DNA from: Anaerolineae bacterium
GTDB taxonomy: Bacteria > Chloroflexota > Anaerolineae > Aggregatilineales > Aggregatilineaceae
NCBI GenBank assembly: GCA_018432315.1
Contig: JAHDLB010000001.1
Coordinates: forward strand, 1 to 64,000
Direction: 5' to 3'
DNA length: 64,000 nt
Below the pieces are notes generated by a model, which saw nothing but the letters and a program-made list of their open reading frames with translations, was not told where the DNA came from and did no database searches. Each line of letters begins with the position of its first letter. The stretch's first letter is position 1. A program made the translations under genes and the position numbers. Below are positions 50,626 through 58,995 of this stretch, in pieces.

Positions 50626-51003
50626 ATGGCAACTATTCTTTTGGTGGAAGACAATCAAAATACTGCCGACTTCATCACCCGCATCCTGAGCTCTGCCGGG
50701 CACACCGTCTGCCACGCCAAGAGCGGCCTGGAGGGCGCGCGATGGGCGCGGGCCAGCCGCCCCGACCTGGTGCTGATGGATTTCGACCTGCCCGACGTCA
50801 ACGGGCGCAGCATCGTGCTCAGCTTGCGGCGGCAGGCGTCGCCCGACACGCTGCCGATCATCGCCGTGACGGTCCAGGCCGACGAAGAGTCGATCAAGCT
50901 GGCCGAGGGCTTCGGCTGCAACGCGTTTCTCGCCAAGCCGTTCCTGCCCGAGGACCTGCTCAAGCTGGTCGATCACTTTCTGCCCGCGCCCCTGGACGGG
51001 TGA
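50626..51003 (+). CDS. Single-domain response regulator (stand-alone receiver)
   Basis: This 125-residue CheY-like protein consists of one receiver domain: acidic pocket in ILLVEDNQNT, phosphoacceptor Asp in LVLMDFDLPDVNG, Thr in IIAVTVQADEE, and Lys in FLAKPFLPEDLL. There is no output domain, so it passes phosphate on or acts by protein contact. It begins 38 bases after the ROK repressor stop, probably on the same transcript. The nearest kinase is the ABC-domain hybrid kinase at 41647-44199, a candidate partner by proximity. Confidence 0.9.
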   Translation: MATILLVEDNQNTADFITRILSSAGHTVCHAKSGLEGARWARASRPDLVLMDFDLPDVNGRSIVLSLRRQASPDTLPIIAVTVQADEESIKLAEGFGCNAFLAKPFLPEDLLKLVDHFLPAPLDG

Positions 51004-51133
51004 TCCGGCGCGATTCTCGCGTAATTCACGCGTGAGCCACGCGGGCGATGGTGAAAAATCGAGCAACTGGGCAGTTTGCCTAATCTCCGCGTAGGGTGGA
51101 TTCAGCGATTTATACAACGCATTTTCGAGCACC

Positions 51134-51160
51134 TTCCGGCGAGGGGGCGTCGCGCCGGAA
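51134..51160 (+). terminator. Probable terminator of the receiver gene
   Basis: Stem TTCCGGCG/CGCCGGAA with an 11-base loop, followed by ATTTGTATT. The T-run is imperfect and the hairpin lies 130 bases after the stop. Confidence 0.5.
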
Positions 51161-51186
51161 ATTTGTATTGATCTGCTGATGAAAAC

Positions 51187-51214
51187 CTGACGAAAACCCC
51201 CTACACTGTATTAC
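51187..51214 (+). promoter_or_regulatory. Possible sigma-70-type promoter of glutamate synthase
   Basis: CTGACG and TATTAC are separated by 16 bases, about 137 bases before the start codon. Each hexamer has two mismatches to consensus. Confidence 0.35.
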
Positions 51215-51350
51215 CATACGCCATTTTTTCCTATGATTGTCTTCCAAAAGAGTCTTTTCCCTTTAGCCCGGCCAAACTAGTACCGTTTAGTCACCCATAG
51301 TTACCCGTCGTTTCCGCAAATTGCAGCACTACACAAAAGGGAAGGGCCTT

Positions 51351-54300
51351 ATGTCAACCTCCAAGATTCGGACTGATACCCCCCTCGATGCTCCCTTCGG
51401 CGCAGAGCACGACGCGTGTGCCCTGATCATGAGCGTCCGCAAACGTGGAGACAGCACATACGGCACCCTCAAGCGCGCGTTGGGCGCGCTGTCCCACATG
51501 GGGCACCGCACCGGTTTCGTCGACGGCGAAGGCGACGGCGCCGGCGTCCAGACCGACATCCCGCGCCAGCTTTGGGCGCGGCGGCTGAGCCAGGCCGGGC
51601 TGCGCTCGGCGATGGCGACCGATCCCCATTTCTGGGTCGGGCACCTGTTCATCCCCTCCGCGCTGGACCTGCAGACGATCCGCGACATCATCAACACCCA
51701 GTTCAATGCCGCCGGCCTCAACATCCTGATCGACCAGCCGGGCCGCACCCGCCCTGAGGCGCTGGGCCGCCAGGCGGCGATCACCGTGCCGCGCTTCTGG
51801 CAGATCGCCGGGTACGCCGACGTACCGGACGTCGAGGCGCGCCTGTTCAAGGTGCAGTCCGAGCTGGAGCGCGTGCTCCAGATTCACTTCGCGTCGCTCA
51901 GCTCGTCCACCGTGGTCTACAAGGCGCGCGGCTCGATCGAGATGCTGCTGCGCTACTACCCGGACCTGCAGGATCGCAGCTACCACACCGCGATCGCGCT
52001 GTGCCACGCGCGCTATTCCACCAACACGGTGTCCAGCTTCGAGCGCGTCCAGCCGTTCGCCCTGCTGGGACACAACGGCGAGATCAACACGATCAGCCGC
52101 TTCCGGCAGGAAACCGCGCAGTTGGGCGTCGCGCTCGATCCCGGCAACTCGGATTCGCAGGACGTCGACCGGGCGCTGCACGGGCTGTGTGTGAAATACA
52201 ACCTGGACGCGATCGAGGCGATGGAGCTGGTCTTCCCGCCGGTGCCCCACGACCTGGACCTCATGCCGCCCTCGGTGCGCGCGGCCTATACCGAGCTGCG
52301 CCACGCGTTCGGCCCCTACGCCCAGGGGCCGGCGGCGGTCATCGCGCGGCATGGCGACATCGCCGTCGCCAGTGTGGACGCGCTGGGCCTGCGCCCGCTG
52401 TGGCTGGTGGAAACCGAGAAGGAATACGTGCTCAGCTCCGAGCGCGGCGTGTTCCAGCTTGAGACGATGGTCCGCGACGCGCGCCCGCTGGCCCCCGGCG
52501 AGAAGATGGCGCTGATCGTGAATCGCGGCCAGAGCGTGGAACTGCTCGATCACCCCGACGTGCGGCGGCACGTGCTCAACCAGCGCTACATGCGCGAGGT
52601 GCCGGTGCAGGCCGAGCGCTATTGGGGCGGATGGACGCCGCCGGAGCCGGGCGGGGATGGGCATTTCTTCCGCGCCGCGCCGGACAACGGTCGCCCGGCG
52701 GCCACGCGGACGGCGCAGGCCGTCGAGCAGCAGACGCTCGTCGCGGTGATGCCCGAGCCGGGCGCTGCGCCGATGCCCTGGCGGGCTGCCGCCCAGGTGC
52801 GCGTCGTCGATACGGCGGTGCTCGCTGCGGCGGGCTGGAACCGCGAGCACGTGCAGGAGATCGATTCTCTGGCCGGTGAGGGCAAGGACCTCGTCGGCTC
52901 GCTGGGGCACGATGGCCCGCTGGCCGTCCTGAGCCAGCAGCGCGTGAATCTGGCCGACTATTACAAGGAAACGGTGGCCGTCGTCACCAACCCGGCCATC
53001 GACCGCGAGCGCGAAACCGAGGCGTTCTCGACGCAGATGCTGGTCGGCGCGCGCCCCGCTATCTCCGCGCGGCCCGATCCGGACGACTTGCTCGTCTCGC
53101 TGGAGACGCCGCTGCTGCCGGGCGGGCATCCGGACCTGGGCGGCGAAGACCTGGCTCACGAGGTCGCCAGCGCGCTCGGCACGCTGACCATCGACGAGCT
53201 GCTCAACCACTTCGGCGCGCGGGCCGCCCGGCTGACGCTCGGCGTGTATCCCGGCGAAACCGTCACCTTCGCGCTCGACCGCCTCTCCAACGACGCCATC
53301 GCCGCCGTGCGGGGTGGGGCGCAGTGCCTCGTCCTGGACGACTCCGACACCCTGGCTGAAAGCCTGGGCTGGCTCGATCCGCACCTGGCGACCGGCGTGG
53401 TCGACCGCGCGCTGCGCGAAGCCGACGCGCCCGTCAACCTGCGGCGGCGGACCGGCCTCGTCGTGCGCAGCGTCAGCGTGCGCACCCTGCACGACCTGGC
53501 GCTGTTGTGCGGCTTCGGCGCGGACGCGATCAACCCCTACGGGATGCTGGCGGTCGCCATCGGCGCGCACAAGTCCACCACGGCCAGCGGCGACGAGCAC
53601 GCTATCGTCGAGCAGCAGCGCCGCCTGCTGGACACGCTGACTCACGGGCTGGAGAAAGTGATCTCGACCATCGGCTGCCACGAGCTGCGCGGCTATGGCC
53701 GGGTAGCCAGCTCGATCGGGCTGGCGCCCAGCGTGGCCGACGCGCTGCGCACGCCCAACTATTTCGGCAGCGAGGACGTCGGCCTGACGTGGGACCGGCT
53801 CGACCGCGAAGCCGCCGACCGCCGCGCCGAGCTGGCGGGCGAGGTCAAGGCGCAGTTGGCGCGCGTCGACCGGTTCTATCCCAAGTTCTGGAAGAAGGCC
53901 GAATCGCTGGCGCTGGGCGAGAGCACGGTGGACGAGTTCATCGAGATCTACGACCAGCTCACCGAAAACCTGCCGGTGTCGCTGCGCCACACGCTGGGCA
54001 TCAAGGCCGTAGCGAGCGATATCGATCCGGCGGACGTCGATCTGTCGATCGGGACGCACGACCTGCCCGTGCTGATCAGCGCGATGTCGTTCGGCTCGCA
54101 GGGCGAGCTGGCCTACCGGGCCTATGCCGAGGCCGCGCGCCGGCTGAACATCCTGTGCGTCAACGGCGAGGGCGGCGAGCTGCCGGACATGATGGACGGG
54201 CGCTACAAGGCCAACCGCGGCCAGCAGGTGGCGTCCGGGCGGTTCGGCGTCAACGCCCAGTTCCTCAACTCGGCGTGCGTGCTGGAGATCAAGATCGGGC

Positions 54301-56012
54301 AGGGCGCCAAGCCCGGCGAGGGCGGGATGCTGCCCGCCTCGAAGGTGACGCCCCAGGTGGCCGAGGCGCGCCGCACGAACCCCTACGTGCCGCTGATCTC
54401 GCCGTCCAACAACCACGACATCTACTCGATCGAGGACCTCGCCCAACTGGTCGAGGAACTCAAGACCGTCAACCCCGAGGCGCGCGTCTCGGTCAAGATC
54501 CCGGTCGTGCCGGGCGTGGGCATCATCGCGGTCGGCGTGGCGAAGGCCGGCGCGGACATCATCAACCTGACCGGCTACGACGGCGCGACCGGCGCGGCCC
54601 GCAAGCACGCGCTGCAATACGTCGGTCTGCCGACCGAAATCGGCGTGATCCAGGCCCACCGCGCGCTGATCGACGCGGGCCTGCGCCACCGGGTTGAGCT
54701 GTGGTGCGACGGCGGCATGAAAGCCGGCTCGGACGCCGTCAAGATGATCCTGCTGGGCGCCAACCGCGTCGGCTTTGCGACGATGGCGATGGTCGCCATG
54801 GGCTGTACGATCTGTCGCAAGTGCAACGAGGGCACCTGTCACGTCGGCATCACGACGCACATCAGGACCATCGAAGAGGCCGAGAAGCTGGGCCTCAAGA
54901 GCTTCGTGCCCCGCCAGTCGGACCTGGCCGTGCAGGGCATCATGAACGTCATGGCGGCCATCGGCGAGGAGATGCGCCGCCTGACCGCCCAACTGGGCGC
55001 GACCCGCCTGCAGGACCTGGTGGGCCGGGCCGACCTGCTCGAACAGGTCCGCTGCCAGACGCAGGTGGACCTGTCGGCCATGCTCGCCTACGTGCCGATG
55101 AAGTCCCGGCCCGACGCCGAAGCGGGTGTCGGGCGCCGCCTGACCCGCCCGCGCAACACGCTCACCAAGATGATCACCGATCTGGTGGTGTCTATCGCCG
55201 GGGACGACGAGCGCGAGGCGACGTACCAGGACGAGGTGATGGCCTACGACCGGGCGCTCGGCTCGCACCTGGCGGGCGAGCTGGTCCGCGATCCGGCGCT
55301 GGACGCGCGGCTGGACGTGCTGCATCTGAACTTTGGTCCGTCGTCGCTGGCCGGGAACGGCTTCGCGGCGTGGACCACGCACAAGCTCGACGTGCTGATC
55401 GAGGGCGGCGCGCAGGACGGCGCGGCCAAGGGCGCCAACGGCGGGCAGGTCGCGATCATGAAGGGCCTGAACCATAACGGCCTGCGGCTGGATGGCAGCG
55501 TGGGCAAGAGCTTCGCCTATGGCGCGCAGCGCGGCGTGCTGATCGTGCAGGGCGACGCCGACTCGCGGGCCTGCGTGCGGCTCTCCGGCGCGGACGTGAT
55601 CTTCGGCGGCGAGATTCACCAGCCGCTCGACGATTCGCCGGGCATCCTGGGCACGCACGCCAACCTGAAGGGCTACGCGTGCGAGTACATGACGTCGGGC
55701 CGCGTGTTGATCCTGGGCGACCCGGGGCCGTATGCCTTTTCCGGCATGACGGGCGGGGTGGTCTACCAGCAGCTCAGCCCGGAGATGGGCTTCGACGTCG
55801 AGGCGCTGCGCCGCCGCCTCGCCAAAGGCGCGAAGGTGGCGATCGAGCCGGTCGAGGACGAGGACCTGCCCGACGTGCAGGACCTGCTGGGCTACTATAT
55901 CCAGGCGCTGGAGCGGACCGACCAGGTGGACGTGGCCGACCGGATGCACGCGCTCAGCCGCCCGGGGGCGATCCGCGAGCGGTTCGTGAAGGTGGTGCCC
56001 GTCCGGTCGTGA
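51351..56012 (+). CDS. gltB: Glutamate synthase large subunit
   Basis: This 1553-residue enzyme makes two glutamates from glutamine and 2-oxoglutarate. The N-terminal class II amidotransferase domain starts at Cys23 in EHDACALIMSV (the usual CG is CA here), with CHARYSTNT and LGHNGEINT following. The central domain leads to the FMN barrel (VLISAMSFGSQGELA, VNGEGGE, GVGIIAVGVAKAGADIINL). Iron-sulfur cysteines are Cys1152, Cys1158 and Cys1163 in CTICRKCNEGTC. The C-terminal GXGXG helix ends the protein (GGAQDGAAKGANGGQV, GDPGPYAFSGMTGG). AAGGGAAGG lies before the ATG. No gltD follows, so the reducing subunit or ferredoxin must come from elsewhere. The ammonium transporter and PII genes follow. 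Confidence 0.93.
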   Translation: MSTSKIRTDTPLDAPFGAEHDACALIMSVRKRGDSTYGTLKRALGALSHMGHRTGFVDGEGDGAGVQTDIPRQLWARRLSQAGLRSAMATDPHFWVGHLFIPSALDLQTIRDIINTQFNAAGLNILIDQPGRTRPEALGRQAAITVPRFWQIAGYADVPDVEARLFKVQSELERVLQIHFASLSSSTVVYKARGSIEMLLRYYPDLQDRSYHTAIALCHARYSTNTVSSFERVQPFALLGHNGEINTISRFRQETAQLGVALDPGNSDSQDVDRALHGLCVKYNLDAIEAMELVFPPVPHDLDLMPPSVRAAYTELRHAFGPYAQGPAAVIARHGDIAVASVDALGLRPLWLVETEKEYVLSSERGVFQLETMVRDARPLAPGEKMALIVNRGQSVELLDHPDVRRHVLNQRYMREVPVQAERYWGGWTPPEPGGDGHFFRAAPDNGRPAATRTAQAVEQQTLVAVMPEPGAAPMPWRAAAQVRVVDTAVLAAAGWNREHVQEIDSLAGEGKDLVGSLGHDGPLAVLSQQRVNLADYYKETVAVVTNPAIDRERETEAFSTQMLVGARPAISARPDPDDLLVSLETPLLPGGHPDLGGEDLAHEVASALGTLTIDELLNHFGARAARLTLGVYPGETVTFALDRLSNDAIAAVRGGAQCLVLDDSDTLAESLGWLDPHLATGVVDRALREADAPVNLRRRTGLVVRSVSVRTLHDLALLCGFGADAINPYGMLAVAIGAHKSTTASGDEHAIVEQQRRLLDTLTHGLEKVISTIGCHELRGYGRVASSIGLAPSVADALRTPNYFGSEDVGLTWDRLDREAADRRAELAGEVKAQLARVDRFYPKFWKKAESLALGESTVDEFIEIYDQLTENLPVSLRHTLGIKAVASDIDPADVDLSIGTHDLPVLISAMSFGSQGELAYRAYAEAARRLNILCVNGEGGELPDMMDGRYKANRGQQVASGRFGVNAQFLNSACVLEIKIGQGAKPGEGGMLPASKVTPQVAEARRTNPYVPLISPSNNHDIYSIEDLAQLVEELKTVNPEARVSVKIPVVPGVGIIAVGVAKAGADIINLTGYDGATGAARKHALQYVGLPTEIGVIQAHRALIDAGLRHRVELWCDGGMKAGSDAVKMILLGANRVGFATMAMVAMGCTICRKCNEGTCHVGITTHIRTIEEAEKLGLKSFVPRQSDLAVQGIMNVMAAIGEEMRRLTAQLGATRLQDLVGRADLLEQVRCQTQVDLSAMLAYVPMKSRPDAEAGVGRRLTRPRNTLTKMITDLVVSIAGDDEREATYQDEVMAYDRALGSHLAGELVRDPALDARLDVLHLNFGPSSLAGNGFAAWTTHKLDVLIEGGAQDGAAKGANGGQVAIMKGLNHNGLRLDGSVGKSFAYGAQRGVLIVQGDADSRACVRLSGADVIFGGEIHQPLDDSPGILGTHANLKGYACEYMTSGRVLILGDPGPYAFSGMTGGVVYQQLSPEMGFDVEALRRRLAKGAKVAIEPVEDEDLPDVQDLLGYYIQALERTDQVDVADRMHALSRPGAIRERFVKVVPVRS

Positions 56013-56041
56013 TCGGGCATTCGGCACAGCGATCTAACAGG

Positions 56042-56065
56042 GCGGCGCTCGCGGGCGCCGCTTTT
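56042..56065 (+). terminator. First terminator of gltB
   Basis: Stem GCGGCGC/GCGCCGC with a 6-base loop, followed by TTTT, 30 bases after the gltB stop. Confidence 0.75.
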
Positions 56066-56086
56066 GCGTGCCCCGGTGGAGCAGAA

Positions 56087-56110
56087 ACGTGCCGTTCAGG
56101 CGCGTTTTTT
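56087..56110 (+). terminator. Second terminator of gltB
   Basis: Stem ACGTGCC/GGCGCGT (one G-T pair) with loop GTTCA, followed by TTTTT. Together with the first it isolates gltB from the ammonium transporter gene. Confidence 0.7.
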
Positions 56111-56118
56111 ATGCATTC

Positions 56119-56142
56119 TGCACTAAAAACAAGAATAGTGCA
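56119..56142. promoter_or_regulatory. Inverted repeat upstream of the ammonium transporter
   Basis: TGCACTA and TAGTGCA form a perfect 7-base inverted repeat with a 10-base AT-rich spacer, about 100 bases before the amt start. A partial second copy (ATTCTAGTACATAGTGC) lies near 56203. It looks like an operator for a dimeric nitrogen regulator; I cannot assign the protein. Confidence 0.4.
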
Positions 56143-56239
56143 CAAAAAATCCCCTGCAATAATATGACCAATAATACGAAGACAAACCGATCTGCCTGGC
56201 CTATTCTAGTACATAGTGCTCAAAAAGGAGGCAGACACT

Positions 56240-57628
<1,389 letters not shown>

Positions 57629-57662
57629 CGCGCCGCGCCATCTGAATGCATAGGGGAATATC

Positions 57663-58043
57663 ATGACCAAGAAAATCGAAGCCATCATTCGCGAAGAACG
57701 GCTGGACGCCGTCAAGGCGGCGCTGACCGAGATCGGCATCATCGGGCTGAACATCGTCCCGGTGCGCGGGCGCGGGCGGGACGGGGGCATCAAAGTCCAG
57801 ACGCGTCAGGGATCCTACGTGGTCGACCTGATCCCGAAGGTGCAGCTCAACATCGTGCTGAGCGACGACAACGTCGAGGCCACCATCGAGGCGATCCGGG
57901 CCGCGGCGGCGACCGGCGCGTCCGGCGACGGGGTGATCTTCGTGCTGCCCGTCGACGAGGTCATCCGGATCAGCACCGGCGAGCGCGAGCGGGCGGCGAT
58001 CACCTACCAGGGGGACATCGACACGCGCCGCGTCAAGGCGTGA
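57663..58043 (+). CDS. PII nitrogen regulatory protein with altered nucleotide-binding residues
   Basis: This 126-residue PII protein aligns without gaps to E. coli GlnB over 112 residues. The fold core KKIEAIIR, the T-loop Tyr52 in GSYVVDLIPKV, and TGERE near the end are kept. The T-loop base reads GRGRDGG instead of GFGRQKG, the B-loop TGASGDGVIF instead of TGKIGDGKIF, and the C-loop RISTGE instead of RIRTGE. Lys85, Lys90 and Arg103 (E. coli numbers), which contact ATP/ADP, are thus lost. It should still bind the transporter encoded just upstream, but its sensing of ATP, ADP and 2-oxoglutarate may differ. Confidence 0.9.
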   Translation: MTKKIEAIIREERLDAVKAALTEIGIIGLNIVPVRGRGRDGGIKVQTRQGSYVVDLIPKVQLNIVLSDDNVEATIEAIRAAAATGASGDGVIFVLPVDEVIRISTGERERAAITYQGDIDTRRVKA

Positions 58044-58083
58044 CCCGCCCGCTGCCGGTCCCTCGCTCATCCATACCGCAAAT

Positions 58084-58113
58084 GCCGCCGTCACGCCCGG
58101 CGGCGTTTGTTTT
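58084..58113 (+). terminator. Terminator of the amt-PII operon
   Basis: Stem GCCGCCG/CGGCGGC with a 7-base loop, followed by GTTTGTTTT, 40 bases after the PII stop. Confidence 0.75.
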
Positions 58114-58206
58114 GGCGAATTTTGCGACTTTGAGGCGCGATCTGCCGTATTATGAAATGGTGGGTATGATCGCACGGATTGAAAGCACACCAAGAAAGAG
58201 ATCCCC

Positions 58207-58995
58207 ATGAGCGAATCGAACCGGTATGTCGTTCACGTCCAAAACGCAACCAAAGAGCTGAAGATGGGCCAGGTGACCGTCCACGCGCTGCGCGGGGTGA
58301 CGCTCAGCGTCGAGCCGGGCGAGTTTCTGAGCATCATCGGGCCATCCGGCAGCGGCAAGTCGACGCTGCTGGGCCTGATCGGTGGTCTGGACACGCCGAC
58401 ATCGGGCAAGGTCTACATCGACGGCACCGACATCACCGATCTCAGCGAGCGCGAGCTGACCCGCATCCGCAACGAGAAGATCGGGTTCGTGTTCCAGTTC
58501 TTCAACCTCGTCCCCACGCTGACCGCGCTCGAGAACGTCGCGCTGCCGATCCAGTTCGCGCGCCGCCGGGCGTTCAACCCGGCGAGCCGCGCCAAAGAGC
58601 TGCTCGCCCTGCTGGAAGTCGACGACCGCATGCACCACCGGCCCAACCAGCTTTCGGGCGGCCAGCAGCAGCGCGTTGCCATCGCGCGGGCGCTGGCGAA
58701 CAACCCGCCGCTGCTGCTGTGCGACGAGCCGACCGGCAACCTGGACACCGTCTCCGGCGCGCTGGTGATGCAGGCGCTGCGCGACGTGCAGAGCGAGATG
58801 GGCACGACGGTCGTCATGGTGACGCACGACATGGACGTCGCGTCGCAGGCGGACCGCGTGGTGTCGCTGGTGGATGGCCGCATCGCCGACGACATCGACC
58901 CGCGCTCGACGGCGCAGTTGGCCGCGATGAAGATGCTGCGCGAGGGGCGCGGCGTGACGCCGTCTCGCCAGCCCGAAATGGAGACCCAGCCATGA
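58207..58995 (+). CDS. ABC transporter ATP-binding protein, MacB/LolD type
   Basis: This 262-residue ATPase has Walker [10 protein letters not shown] (45-53), Q-loop FQFFNLVP, signature LSGGQQQR, Walker B LLLCDEP with GNLD, and H-loop VTHD. It is the energy subunit for the permease whose ATG overlaps its stop in ATGA. The two genes follow a terminator and form their own operon. Confidence 0.93.
   Translation: MSESNRYVVHVQNATKELKMGQVTVHALRGVTLSVEPGEFLSIIGPSGSGKSTLLGLIGGLDTPTSGKVYIDGTDITDLSERELTRIRNEKIGFVFQFFNLVPTLTALENVALPIQFARRRAFNPASRAKELLALLEVDDRMHHRPNQLSGGQQQRVAIARALANNPPLLLCDEPTGNLDTVSGALVMQALRDVQSEMGTTVVMVTHDMDVASQADRVVSLVDGRIADDIDPRSTAQLAAMKMLREGRGVTPSRQPEMETQP

Larger units (their letters stand above)
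51004..51350 (+). other. 347-base gene-free region ahead of glutamate synthase
   Basis: Apart from a hairpin and a possible promoter (separate entries), I see no gene, RNA family or clear operator here. Its second half is AT-rich and must carry the glutamate synthase promoter and leader. Confidence 0.6.

Noticed and set aside
51354-56027. A 1557-codon open frame on the strand opposite glutamate synthase
   Set aside because: High GC makes one antisense frame nearly free of stops. Its translation is Arg/His/Gly-rich without domains, while the sense frame is a complete glutamate synthase.
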